From Pseudomonas sp. ICMP 561 (GTDB taxonomy: Bacteria; Pseudomonadota; Gammaproteobacteria; Pseudomonadales; Pseudomonadaceae), in the NCBI RefSeq assembly GCF_002699985.1, contig NZ_LKBT01000067.1:186001-250000 (forward strand): a stretch of DNA of 64,000 nucleotides. Direction: 5' to 3'. Below the pieces are notes generated by a model. That model ran no database searches. It saw only the letters and a program-made list of their open reading frames with translations, and had not been told where the DNA came from. Each line of letters begins with the position of its first letter. Position 1 is the stretch's first letter. The position numbers and the translations under genes are program-made. Below, one piece after another: positions 9,589 through 17,756 of this stretch.

Positions 9589-10584
9589 GTGAAGCTCAGT
9601 GATATTGCACGTCTGGCGGGAGTGTCCGTCACCACGGCCAGTTACGTGATCAACGGGAAGGCCGAACAACAGCGCATCAGCAATGCCACCGTCGAGCGCG
9701 TTCAGGCGGTTGTTGAAGAGCACGGCTTTCGCCCCAACCCTCAGGCCGCAGGCTTGCGCAGCCGCCACACCCGCACCTTGGGATTTATCCTGCCCGACCT
9801 GGAAAACCCCAGTTACGCGCGGATTGCCAAACTGCTGGAACAGGGCGCTCGGGCGCACGGCTACCAATTGCTGATCGCCAGCTCCGACGACGACCCTGTC
9901 AGCGAGCTGCAATTACTTCAGCTATTCCGCGCCCGTCGCTGTGACGCACTGTTTGTTGCCAGTTGCCTGCCCGCCAGCGATGACAGCTATCGCGAGCTGC
10001 AGGATAAAGGCATGCCGGTCATCGCCATCGACCGGGAAATGGACGCCCGACACTTTTGCTCAGTCGTCAGCGACGACCACGACGCCAGCCTGCAACTGAC
10101 CCGTAGCCTGCTGCAAACGAAACCCCGACACATCGCGCTGATTGGCGCCCGACCCGAGCTGAGCATCAGCCGTGCCCGGGCCAGCGGTTTCGAGGATGCG
10201 CTGGCGGGCTTTGAAGGTTCGGTGATCATCGAGCACGGCGAGGCGTTCAGCCGGCAATGCGGCCAGCAATTGATGCAGGATATTTTTGAGCGACTGGGCG
10301 ATTTCCCGGACGCGCTGATCACCACCTCATACGTCCTGTTGCAGGGTGTTTTCGATGCGCTGCAAAGTCGCGCCGTGAACCCGGCGCAATTTCATCTAGG
10401 CACCTTTGGTGATACGCAATTGCTGGACTTCCTGCCTTTGCCGGTCAATGCCATGGCTCAACAGCATCAGTTGATTGCAAGCGCTGCACTGGATCTGGCT
10501 TTGGCTGCGATTGAAAAAAATCAGTACGAGCCGGGTGTACATGCCATCGTGCGGACGTTCAAACAACGCATTCACGAGGACTGA
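9589..10584 (+). CDS. fruR: Fructose repressor (catabolite repressor/activator, LacI family)
   Basis: This 331-residue LacI/GalR regulator has an N-terminal helix-turn-helix (KLSDIARLAGVSVTTASYVI, the hinge helix following) and a periplasmic-binding-protein-like effector domain (LGFILPDLENPSYARIAK onward). FruR/Cra binds fructose 1-phosphate in pseudomonads and controls the fructose PTS operon. The start is GTG with AAGGA upstream. It is divergent from fruB, and the operator at 9397-9408 lies in the shared control region. It is followed after two bases by tatD, probably in one transcript. Confidence 0.93.
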   Translation: MKLSDIARLAGVSVTTASYVINGKAEQQRISNATVERVQAVVEEHGFRPNPQAAGLRSRHTRTLGFILPDLENPSYARIAKLLEQGARAHGYQLLIASSDDDPVSELQLLQLFRARRCDALFVASCLPASDDSYRELQDKGMPVIAIDREMDARHFCSVVSDDHDASLQLTRSLLQTKPRHIALIGARPELSISRARASGFEDALAGFEGSVIIEHGEAFSRQCGQQLMQDIFERLGDFPDALITTSYVLLQGVFDALQSRAVNPAQFHLGTFGDTQLLDFLPLPVNAMAQQHQLIASAALDLALAAIEKNQYEPGVHAIVRTFKQRIHED

Positions 10585-10586
10585 AT

Positions 10587-11366
10587 GTGACGCTCATTGA
10601 CACCCACACGCACTTGGACTTCGACGATTTCGATGCAGATCGAGCAGCAGTTCTTGACCGCTGCCGACTGCTCGGCGTCGAGCGCATGGCGGTGCTGGGG
10701 GTGTATGAGCGCAACTGGCAGCGTCTCTGGGACCTGACGCTGGAGAATCCCTCGCTGTACGCCGCATTCGGCCTGCATCCGGTGTACATCGACGAGCATC
10801 AGCCGGAACATCTCGATCAACTGGCTGACTGGTTGACTCGCCTGCAAGGTCATCCGCAGTTGTGTGCGGTAGGGGAAATTGGCCTGGATTACTACGTCGA
10901 AAGCCTGGACCGTCAGCGTCAGCAGCAGGTTTTTGAGACACAGCTGCAACTGGCTGCCGACTTCAACCTGCCCGCACTGTTGCATGTCCGTCGCAGCCAC
11001 GCCGACGTGATCGCCACCCTCAAACGCTTCAAGCTCAAGCGCAGCGGCATTATTCATGCGTTTGCCGGGAGTCGTGAAGAAGCACGGGAATACATCAAAC
11101 TGGGTTTCAAACTCGGCCTCGGTGGGGCCGCGACCTGGCCTCAGGCGTTACGCATGCACCGGGTCATCGCCGATCTGCCGCTGGACAGCATCGTGCTGGA
11201 AACCGACTCGCCGGACATGGCACCTGCCATGTATCCGGGTCAGCGCAACAGCCCGGAGCATTTGCCGGATATCTGTGCGGCGTTGGCCGGATTGATGGGT
11301 ATTGCGCCTGAGCAGTTGGCTAAGGCGAGTACCCGGAATGCTAAAGAGCTATTTGCCTGGATTTGA
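10587..11366 (+). CDS. TatD-family metal-dependent hydrolase
   Basis: This 259-residue TatD-type nuclease/hydrolase shows the family's metal-site motifs: DTHTHLDF at the start, GEIGLDYY near residue 95, a His in the LLHVRRSH strand near 131 and ETDSPDM near 208. TatD proteins are cytoplasmic metal-dependent DNases/hydrolases with TIM-barrel fold; the exact substrate is uncertain. The GTG start lies two bases after the fruR stop, so it is probably co-transcribed with fruR, an arrangement common in Pseudomonas. Confidence 0.88.
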   Translation: MTLIDTHTHLDFDDFDADRAAVLDRCRLLGVERMAVLGVYERNWQRLWDLTLENPSLYAAFGLHPVYIDEHQPEHLDQLADWLTRLQGHPQLCAVGEIGLDYYVESLDRQRQQQVFETQLQLAADFNLPALLHVRRSHADVIATLKRFKLKRSGIIHAFAGSREEAREYIKLGFKLGLGGAATWPQALRMHRVIADLPLDSIVLETDSPDMAPAMYPGQRNSPEHLPDICAALAGLMGIAPEQLAKASTRNAKELFAWI

Positions 11367-11383
11367 TTGAAAACGGTCTGCCT

Positions 11384-11473
11384 GTGGGAGCGAATTCATT
11401 CGCGAATACGGTATTTCAGGCAATAAATTATCAGCGTCTGAACCTGCCTCTTCGCGAATGAATTCGCTCCCAC
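11384..11473. repeat. Paired REP (GTGGGAGCGAATTCATTCGCG family)
   Basis: GTGGGAGCGAATTCATTCGCGAA and its inverted partner enclose a ~45-bp spacer. It sits between the convergent tatD and ampE genes, where it may also act as a bidirectional transcription barrier. Confidence 0.88.
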
Positions 11474-11500
11474 AGGCTTGAGCCCGTCGATAAATAATCG

Positions 11501-12337
11501 TTAAACCAACAACGTCCACAACGCAAACCCGGCGTACCAGACAATCGCGGCGCGGATGAGCAACTCCCAGAGCACGTCCAGGCTGTTGACGCCTTCCGCC
11601 CCCACCACCGGAGCAGGAACTTCACCGGCCACGCAGCCGACTTTGGCAATCAGCTGAGCGGCGCTGATATCCCAGTTGAGCAGTTCATGCAGCATCACCC
11701 GAGTGACCGCGACGAAGTTACCCACCAGCGCGAAGCTTGCCGCCAGCAGACGTACCGGAATCCAGTCGAAGGCATGGCGCAGTTGTGCAGCGTTTTCTGC
11801 CACGCCCGGGGTCTTGCCATGCTCGGCAGCCAAGGCCAGCAAGCGGTAGGCTAATGCGGCTACCGGCCCCAGCAGGAAGTACCAGAAAATCACCGCAAAG
11901 AAACTTTGATAGGCCTGCCATAACAAGTGGCCCTGCACGCCTTTGAGCAAATCTTCGCTGTTGTCGGCCAGCACACCCATGTCGCGCTCGGCAACATGTA
12001 CCGCAGCCTGCTCGTCTCCGCGGCGGCAAGCGTCACGAAACGGCCCGAGCGCGGCAATCAGATCGCCACGCCCCAGGCTGTAAATCAACACCAGCAGATG
12101 CACCGGCAGTGCCAGCCAGCCATTGGCGACCGAGCCCAGTACCACCACAATCAATGCCACCAGCAGGACCGGCAGCAACACGCTCAGCCCAAGAATCAAC
12201 CAGGGGTGCGACGCCATCCGCGGACTGGCTTCAAGCCTGGCCAGTTCAGCCCGCCAGATACCATCCCGCTGGACACGCTCACGCAGCGCCGAAAACTTCT
12301 CGATCAAGACCGCCAGCAGTAACACCAGAAAACTCAT
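11501..12337 (-). CDS. ampE: Regulatory signalling modulator AmpE
   Basis: AmpE is an inner-membrane protein encoded with ampD and linked to beta-lactamase regulation through peptidoglycan recycling; its biochemical role is poorly known. The 278-residue protein starts with MSFLVLLLAVLIEKF, has about four membrane helices (residues ~45-85, ~145-170 and the C-terminal ALWTLLV) and the conserved YALLGPVAALAYRL-like segment (YFLLGPVAALAYRLLALA). It follows ampD by 16 bp in the same operon. Confidence 0.93.
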   Translation of the reverse strand: MSFLVLLLAVLIEKFSALRERVQRDGIWRAELARLEASPRMASHPWLILGLSVLLPVLLVALIVVVLGSVANGWLALPVHLLVLIYSLGRGDLIAALGPFRDACRRGDEQAAVHVAERDMGVLADNSEDLLKGVQGHLLWQAYQSFFAVIFWYFLLGPVAALAYRLLALAAEHGKTPGVAENAAQLRHAFDWIPVRLLAASFALVGNFVAVTRVMLHELLNWDISAAQLIAKVGCVAGEVPAPVVGAEGVNSLDVLWELLIRAAIVWYAGFALWTLLV

Positions 12338-12353
12338 TTACCTGTCCCTCACT

Positions 12354-12902
12354 TCAAGCCTGCAAGGCCGCTTTGAAACGCGACCAGTCAAAAAACGGCC
12401 CCGGATCAGTCTTCCGACCCGGCGCGATGTCGCTATGGCCACAAATGCGTGCGCTGCTGATCGCCGGATACGCTGACTGTAGCTGACGGGTCAAATCAAT
12501 CAGGGAGGCGTATTGCGCATCCGTGAACGGCTGCTCGTCAGTGCCCTCAAGCTCGATGCCAACGGAAAAGTCGTTGCAGGTTTCCCGCCCCTCGAAAACC
12601 GATACGCCTGCGTGCCAGGCCCGATCCAGACAGGAAACGAACTGAGTCACCTCCCCGTCCCGCTCGATCAGAAAATGCGCTGACACGCGCAGATCCGCAA
12701 TCCCTTCAAAATACGGATGCTCGGTGACATCCAGTTGATTCTGAAAAAAAGCCTGCACCTTGCCGGTCTTGAACTGGGCAGGCGGCAAACTGATGTTGTG
12801 AATCACCAATAAAGAGATTTCACCCGCAGGGCGCGCATTGAAGTTGGGCGATGGGCAGTGATGGATGCCATGGCACCAGCCGCTTGCACAATCGAGCTGC
12901 AT
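12354..12902 (-). CDS. ampD: 1,6-anhydro-N-acetylmuramyl-L-alanine amidase
   Basis: AmpD is a cytoplasmic zinc amidase that strips the peptide from anhydro-muropeptides during cell-wall recycling; its loss derepresses AmpC where AmpR is present. The 182-residue protein has the amidase_2 fold with zinc ligands expected in VIHNIS (His), ICGHSDIAPGRKTDPG (His and Asp) and the typical N-terminus GWCHGIHHCPSPNFNARP. The start MQLDCASGW is preferred over an ATG five codons upstream because AAGGA precedes it by six bases. It forms an operon with ampE. Confidence 0.95.
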   Translation of the reverse strand: MQLDCASGWCHGIHHCPSPNFNARPAGEISLLVIHNISLPPAQFKTGKVQAFFQNQLDVTEHPYFEGIADLRVSAHFLIERDGEVTQFVSCLDRAWHAGVSVFEGRETCNDFSVGIELEGTDEQPFTDAQYASLIDLTRQLQSAYPAISSARICGHSDIAPGRKTDPGPFFDWSRFKAALQA

Positions 12903-13042
12903 GAATGTTCCTTGCACGGATAAATCGACAGGGACAAGTATGCCCGCTATGAAAAAAATAGGGAGGGTGTAAATGGATGAGGATTGGGTAGGAAGAGTCT
13001 GGAGTTAAGACATCCCGATGAGCGACTGAAATACAAAACCCC

Positions 13043-13128
13043 GTAGGACTGGCTTTAGCCGGGAGAGGGTCGGCACATTCACCACGTTAGCTTCGGGCAA
13101 ATGTCCTCCCGGCTAAAGCCGGTCCTAC
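13043..13128. repeat. Paired REP (GTAGGACTGGCTTTAGCC family)
   Basis: GTAGGACTGGCTTTAGCCGG faces its inverted copy GCTAAAGCCGGTCCTAC. It separates ampD from the upstream DUF1631 gene, which is on the same strand. Confidence 0.87.
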
Positions 13129-13146
13129 GGTTCGTGGCGGCTCGGA

Positions 13147-15399
13147 CTACGCGCCCTTGAGCTTACGCAAGTTACCCATCACCGACTCCAGCGCCCGGTC
13201 AAACAACAGCGCATCGTCGAGCACGCGGATGGTGCCGCGACGGAACTCCATGGCCAGACCCACACGGGTCTTTTCCAGGACTTTCATGCCGGTGCGGTTA
13301 ACGAATACATAACGACCGCTTGGCTCGACGATAGCCGCCAGCTTGCAGCGCAATTTATGTTCTTCGTCTTCCTGAATTTCTACCCACCCGCCCAGACGCA
13401 ACTTGTCGACCTGAGCCAGACCCGCATCGTCTTCCGGAAGACGCGACGAAACAGGCTCGTTGAAAACCTGCTCGCCCGGAGCAATCAAAACGATCTCTTC
13501 AACCACCTGAATCATCGCCGGGCCGTGCGATTCCTCGGCTTCAGCAGATGCGGAAGAGCCGTTGGCCGCATCGTCCTGAGCGCGCGAGAAATGCTGAAAC
13601 GCCTGTACATGCAGCACTTCCAGCTGACTGAAGAACTCGCTGGTCGCAAACGGATCGAACGCGGCGCTGGTCAGGCCTTCACGGAGTGCCTTCAGCAAGC
13701 CAGGCACCAGGTCCAGCAGACGCTGCCTGGCTTCAGGCTCTTCATGCAGCTCGACACTCCAGACCAGATCATCCATGGCGGCCAGTCCAGCTTCCCACTC
13801 GGGAGAATCATCGCCATGCTTGAGGCAAGTCAGCAGCAATACTTTGCTCCAGGCTTCCTGCAGCAAACGCACGACCACTTCAGGCAACACCTTGCCGAGC
13901 AGACGTTGATTCAATTCCTGCTGCACCCGCTGACGGGCCAGCTCGGCGCGCGCACGGCCTTCTTCGGCATCACGGGTGCGCTGTTCAAGCAATTCGCTAC
14001 GGCGGCGCTCATCGCTGGTGAAAGCGAGAAAATCCACCAACAGCTCAGAGAAAATCGCTGGGTCATCGACAAAGTCATTCAGCAGACGCTGCACGATTTG
14101 CTCGACGCGGACATACAGCGAGTCGCGCTGATAGTCATCACGACCGCCCCAACCCAATGCGGCAGAGGCGATTTCGTTGAGCAGACGCCGCGCTGGATGG
14201 CTGCCGCGGCTGAAAAAGCTCTTGTCGATCACCGCGACTTTGAGCATCGGGATTTGCAGACGGCCGATCAGCGCACGCAGTGAAGGCGGCAGATTGCGGT
14301 CATCGAGAATGAATTCAAACAGCATGGCGATCAGGTTGATGACGTCTTCGTCACCTACGCCCACCACGCGGAATTTGCCGCTCTTGACGCTGACACGAGT
14401 CAGCAATTGCTCCAGCTGGTTGCGCAGATCGAAGTCTTCCGGCATCTCCGACGACGGAACATATTGCTGCATGTGCGACAACAGACGCAGCAGGTCCTGG
14501 CTGGAAATCGGCCGGGCTTCCGCACTGGCCTCATGACGCGGTACGAGATTACCGCGCACTTGTAACAACAGCTCCTGCAGTGCAGAGAAAGCGTCCTGCA
14601 CACCTTTGTCCAGCTTGTCTGCGGTCTGCGCCAGAAGCGGGTCGGCAAAAGACTCGACGCTACGGCCAGGACGAGCGCTGCGATCAGTGGAGCGACGCGC
14701 TGGCACCGCTTTGAGCTCAGGCAAAATGCCGGTAGCGATCAAAAGCTGGTTAGCCTCGCTGTACAGATCATCGGTGTCAGCCAGAACGTACTTCTCAAAC
14801 AGCTTGAGCACGATCAGCTTGACCTTGATACCCACGCCAAGGCTGCGCCCGGCCTGCAGGAAGTAATCACACAGCATCGCCGGCCCCATAGGGTTGGCTT
14901 CGTTGGTCAGGGGCTGAGTAACCAATTGGTTCAGACGGGTGGTCAACTGGGCAAGCGCAGTGCCGTCACGGCTGAGCACCTTAGTGACCATCGCATCGAC
15001 GGCCACAGTCTTTTCCAGGTCGTCGTTATGAACCAAGGAAAGCTTGTCGAATGACACCGGCGTCGCGATTACGGGCTCGGAGACCTGATACTGACCCAGG
15101 CGCAAGAAGGCGTCATAAAACTTGTCGAGAAACGCGCGCTCGATGCTTTTGCGCTTGAGACGCAGGTCGCGCATGGCTTCAAAGAAATTGTTCTGTTCGG
15201 AATTGCTCTGCGCACGGTCCGCCATGTCAAACAGCGTGTCGTCGGCGTTATCGAACAGTTCCTGCAACGCTTCCTTGAGTTGCTGAGCGGCCTTGTCACG
15301 AACCTGCAGCAATACAACAGGCAGGCGCGCAAGGGGCGAATGAGACGCCAGGTCGGGATTAGCTTTAGTTAACGGCACAACATTCTCGTCGTTTTGCAT
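13147..15399 (-). CDS. DUF1631 family protein with PilZ-like C-terminus
   Basis: This 750-residue cytoplasmic protein matches the large DUF1631 family found between ampD and nadC in pseudomonads (equivalent position to PA4523, from memory). It is mostly helical with a charged coiled-coil-like stretch near residues 460-500 (EQRTRDAEEGRARAELARQR). The last ~110 residues (DKLRLGGWVEI, RCKLAAIVEPSGRYVFVNR, MEFRRG) look like a PilZ-type beta-barrel, but the canonical RxxxR and (D/N)xSxxG c-di-GMP motifs are not evident. Start: ATG at 15399 preceded by AGGTGG; an alternative TTG is one codon upstream. Function unknown. Confidence 0.82.
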   Translation of the reverse strand: MQNDENVVPLTKANPDLASHSPLARLPVVLLQVRDKAAQQLKEALQELFDNADDTLFDMADRAQSNSEQNNFFEAMRDLRLKRKSIERAFLDKFYDAFLRLGQYQVSEPVIATPVSFDKLSLVHNDDLEKTVAVDAMVTKVLSRDGTALAQLTTRLNQLVTQPLTNEANPMGPAMLCDYFLQAGRSLGVGIKVKLIVLKLFEKYVLADTDDLYSEANQLLIATGILPELKAVPARRSTDRSARPGRSVESFADPLLAQTADKLDKGVQDAFSALQELLLQVRGNLVPRHEASAEARPISSQDLLRLLSHMQQYVPSSEMPEDFDLRNQLEQLLTRVSVKSGKFRVVGVGDEDVINLIAMLFEFILDDRNLPPSLRALIGRLQIPMLKVAVIDKSFFSRGSHPARRLLNEIASAALGWGGRDDYQRDSLYVRVEQIVQRLLNDFVDDPAIFSELLVDFLAFTSDERRRSELLEQRTRDAEEGRARAELARQRVQQELNQRLLGKVLPEVVVRLLQEAWSKVLLLTCLKHGDDSPEWEAGLAAMDDLVWSVELHEEPEARQRLLDLVPGLLKALREGLTSAAFDPFATSEFFSQLEVLHVQAFQHFSRAQDDAANGSSASAEAEESHGPAMIQVVEEIVLIAPGEQVFNEPVSSRLPEDDAGLAQVDKLRLGGWVEIQEDEEHKLRCKLAAIVEPSGRYVFVNRTGMKVLEKTRVGLAMEFRRGTIRVLDDALLFDRALESVMGNLRKLKGA

Positions 15400-15757
15400 C
15401 AAGCCACCTGCCAGGCAACGTCATCGATCCCATCACAAGCCGGGCCATATCCCGGGCATGTGAAGCAACCCCCCGATTCATTTCGCCACATGTCAAACCT
15501 GTGACGTCAAATACAAGTCGCAACATTTAAAATATATCCGATCTGCCAGAGATGTCTTGTTCTTTACATTTCGTCTCCGGCTAGCGGATTGACGCGTGCA
15601 GAGGTAGACCGCGAAAAACGCGTTCTATCGCAATGAAATGTAAAAAACCGACCAACTGTCATCCGTTCATGGACTGGCAAACGCCCGCAGTAGATAGGGT
15701 GCAGTGAGTTCCGTGGGCAACGTGCCTTATACTCGGCTCACCTGAATGGAGTCCGCC
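15400..15757. other. Divergent DUF1631-nadC intergenic region
   Basis: The gap holds no REP element and no credible small gene. A TTATACT sequence at about 15728-15734 is a plausible nadC -10 element, but no good -35 element is seen at the right distance. Confidence 0.45.
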
Positions 15758-16606
15758 ATGCCGAATCTACAACTCGCCACCCTCACCGCAGAAATCGAAG
15801 CCAACGTACGTCGTGCGTTGCTGGAAGACGTCGGCAGTGGCGACATCACCGCCCAATTGATTCCCGCTGAACGCCTGGCCAAAGCCACGGTGATCTCCCG
15901 GGACGCTGCGGTTATCGCCGGCACGGCGTGGGTAGATGCGGTATTCCGGCAGCTGGATCCGCGGGTCGCGGTGCACTGGCAGGTGATGGACGGTGATCGG
16001 GTGCAGCCCAATCAGCCGCTGTTCCATGTCGAGGGCCCGGCTCGCTCACTGCTGACGGGCGAGCGCAGCGCACTTAACTTCCTGCAAATGCTCTCAGGGG
16101 TTGCAACTAAAGCCCGGCATTACGCTGACATCGTCGCCAATACTCAGGTCAAATTACTCGATACCCGCAAAACCCTCCCAGGCCTGCGCCTCGCACAAAA
16201 ATACGCCGTAACCTGCGGCGGTTGCCACAACCACCGCATTGGTTTGTTCGACGCCTTCCTGATCAAGGAAAACCACATTGCAGCCTGTGGCGGCATTGCC
16301 CAGGCCATCACCGCCGCGCACAAGATCGCGCCGGGTAAACCGGTAGAGATCGAAGTAGAAAGTCTCGACGAGTTACGCGAAGCGCTGGACGCCGGGGCCG
16401 ACATCGTCATGCTCGACGAACTCAGCCTCGACGACATGCGCGAAGCCGTGCGCATTAATGCAGGCCGGGCGAAACTGGAGGCCAGCGGCGGGATCAACGA
16501 CGATACATTGCTGGTAATTGCCGAAACCGGCGTGGATTACATCTCGATTGGGGCGATGACCAAGGATGTGAAAGCGGTAGATTTGTCGATGCGGTTGAGT
16601 CTTTGA
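15758..16606 (+). CDS. nadC: Nicotinate-nucleotide pyrophosphorylase (carboxylating)
   Basis: NadC (quinolinate phosphoribosyltransferase) converts quinolinate and PRPP to nicotinate mononucleotide, CO2 and PPi in de novo NAD synthesis. The 282-residue protein shows the family motifs LLEDVGSGDIT, GERSALNFLQMLSGVAT, DTRKTLPGLRLAQKYAV, GGCHNHRIGLFDAFLIKENH and the C-terminal EASGGI...YISIGAMTKD. Start at MPNLQLATL is chosen because TGGAG lies six bases upstream; an in-frame ATG at 15746 would add four residues. Order relative to ampD and pilA matches P. aeruginosa. Confidence 0.96.
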   Translation: MPNLQLATLTAEIEANVRRALLEDVGSGDITAQLIPAERLAKATVISRDAAVIAGTAWVDAVFRQLDPRVAVHWQVMDGDRVQPNQPLFHVEGPARSLLTGERSALNFLQMLSGVATKARHYADIVANTQVKLLDTRKTLPGLRLAQKYAVTCGGCHNHRIGLFDAFLIKENHIAACGGIAQAITAAHKIAPGKPVEIEVESLDELREALDAGADIVMLDELSLDDMREAVRINAGRAKLEASGGINDDTLLVIAETGVDYISIGAMTKDVKAVDLSMRLSL

Positions 16607-16672
16607 GGTAGACCCCGGACTCCCACAACGACGCAAAATCTGTAACTCCGTCGCGCAGCAAACACGCCCCCT

Positions 16673-16701
16673 GTAGGAGTGAGCTTGCTCGCGATGGCGG
16701 A
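16673..16701. repeat. Single REP (GTAGGAGTGAGCTTGCTCGCGA)
   Basis: A lone REP with its internal hairpin (GAGCTTGCTC) lies downstream of nadC, with no clear inverted partner before the next element. Confidence 0.7.
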
Positions 16702-16738
16702 GAGTCATTCGCCAACCATCTTTGGGATTCACTCGCCC

Positions 16739-16831
16739 CTGTAGGAGCTCACCGAGGTTACGAGGCCAGCGATGGCGGAGTGTCAGACAAACCGCTATCG
16801 CTGGCCTCGTAACCTCGGTGAGCTCCTACAG
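16739..16831. repeat. Very long near-perfect palindrome of REP type
   Basis: Two 40-base arms beginning CTGTAGGAGCTCACCGAGG, with only one mismatch seen (GATGGCGG against GATAGCGG), flank a ~13-bp loop. The ends are REP-like (CTGTAGGAG), but the inner sequence extends the arm far beyond a normal REP. A related element lies at 26087-26173. Confidence 0.9.
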
Positions 16832-16921
16832 GTCCAGCATTTGACGCGGGATCACCGGATTCATCTGGATTCGACCTGCTCAGCACGAATGCCTCACGCA
16901 TCAGCTATACCGCACAAACGC

Positions 16922-16952
16922 AAAAGCCCGATCCAGATGGATCGGGCTTTTT
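16922..16952 (-). terminator. Rho-independent terminator of tRNA-Thr
   Basis: AAAAGCCCGATCC and GGATCGGGCTTTTT form a 13-bp stem with a four-base loop and A/T tails on both sides. It lies just downstream of the minus-strand tRNA. Confidence 0.85.
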
Positions 16953-16962
16953 GGGTCTGCGG

Positions 16963-17036
16963 TGCCGAAAACAGGAATCGAACCTGCGACCTTCGCGTTA
17001 CGAGTGCGCTGCTCTACCGGGCTGAGCTATTTCGGC
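16963..17036 (-). tRNA. tRNA-Thr (CGT), CCA not encoded
   Basis: Read on the minus strand, the acceptor arms GCCGAAA/TTTCGGC, D arm GCTCAGC, anticodon loop with CGT (stem GCGCA), and T arm with GGTTCGATTCC fold as a tRNA. The discriminator A is followed by CCG, so the 3' CCA is not genomic, unlike the four tRNAs at 44.4-44.8 kb. A tRNA-Thr flanks pilA in P. aeruginosa as well, where pilin accessory genes insert between the two; here only ~60 bp separates them. Confidence 0.95.
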
Positions 17037-17097
17037 GATCACCTCAATAGGTAAAGCTAGCAGCTAGGTGGTCAGCGCACTGCATCATCTCAAGTCA

Positions 17098-17532
17098 TCA
17101 AGGGCGGCAGTTGGCTGGGCGGTATTGGGCAGCGATGGTGCTGGTCGCGGTGCAACCCCAAGTTACGCTGTTGTTCACGCCCTGCCCAGGAGTCAATACA
17201 AAGGTCTGACCGCGAATAATAGTGTTTACAGGCGCACCGGGCCCTGCTGTAGCAGTAATAACACCGCCAGCTCCGATTACGACAGAAGCAGTGTAGGTAC
17301 CCGATGCGCCGCCATAGCCAGCGGCAGCATTAGTGGCAGGAAACACGCCATTAGTCTGATAAGCCTCTGCAACGGCGACCTTAGCACCATCCGCGAGCGC
17401 CACTAGCTCAGAAACCTGTGCGCGGATTGTGTAGTCCTGATATGCGGGGATGGCCACCGCTGCAAGGATGCCAACGATAGCCACGACAATCATCAGCTCA
17501 ATCAGCGTGAAACCTTTTTGTACTTTTTTCAT
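17098..17532 (-). CDS. pilA: Type IV major pilin
   Basis: This 144-residue prepilin polymerises into the type IV pilus fibre. A seven-residue leader (MKKVQKG) ends at the prepilin peptidase site before FTLIELMIVVAIVGILAAVA, with Glu5 in place. The C-terminal disulfide loop cysteines are in WGCTAT and the final ANCRP. The body is short and Gly/Ala/Thr-rich. The ATG follows a GGAG site. A sigma-54 type promoter lies ~50 bp upstream. It is divergent from pilBCD and next to tRNA-Thr, as in P. aeruginosa. The C-terminal residue is Pro, so it lacks the terminal Ser that is glycosylated in group I pilins. Confidence 0.96.
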   Translation of the reverse strand: MKKVQKGFTLIELMIVVAIVGILAAVAIPAYQDYTIRAQVSELVALADGAKVAVAEAYQTNGVFPATNAAAGYGGASGTYTASVVIGAGGVITATAGPGAPVNTIIRGQTFVLTPGQGVNNSVTWGCTATSTIAAQYRPANCRP

Positions 17533-17579
17533 TGGTACTGCTCCGGTGCGTCAATAAGGTGTTGCGTGCCTGTCCCAAA

Positions 17580-17594
17580 GCATAGGTCATGCCA
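17580..17594 (-). promoter_or_regulatory. Sigma-54 promoter of pilA
   Basis: On the minus strand TGGCATGACCTATGC matches the -24/-12 consensus TGGCAC-N5-TTGC, with invariant GG and GC exactly ten bases apart. The start codon lies 48 bp further on, leaving a leader of about 35 nt. This agrees with the known RpoN/PilR control of pilA. Confidence 0.85.
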
Positions 17595-17756
17595 AATACT
17601 CTTCAACCCTCCTTTATTGCTAATTCTCTAGCCAACGGCGTAACCGCAAGTCCCTGCCGGATTACTGGCGGACAATTTACGTCACCTTGTCTTGCATCAT
17701 TGGCAGCGTCGCCCGACTAGGCTATAAACCCATGACTGTATGGGGTTGGTGGATTT

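Noticed and set aside
15706..15734. Full sigma-70 promoter for nadC
   Set aside because: A TATACT-like -10 is present, but the sequence 17 bp upstream (GAGTTC) is a poor -35, so I did not claim it as a promoter feature.
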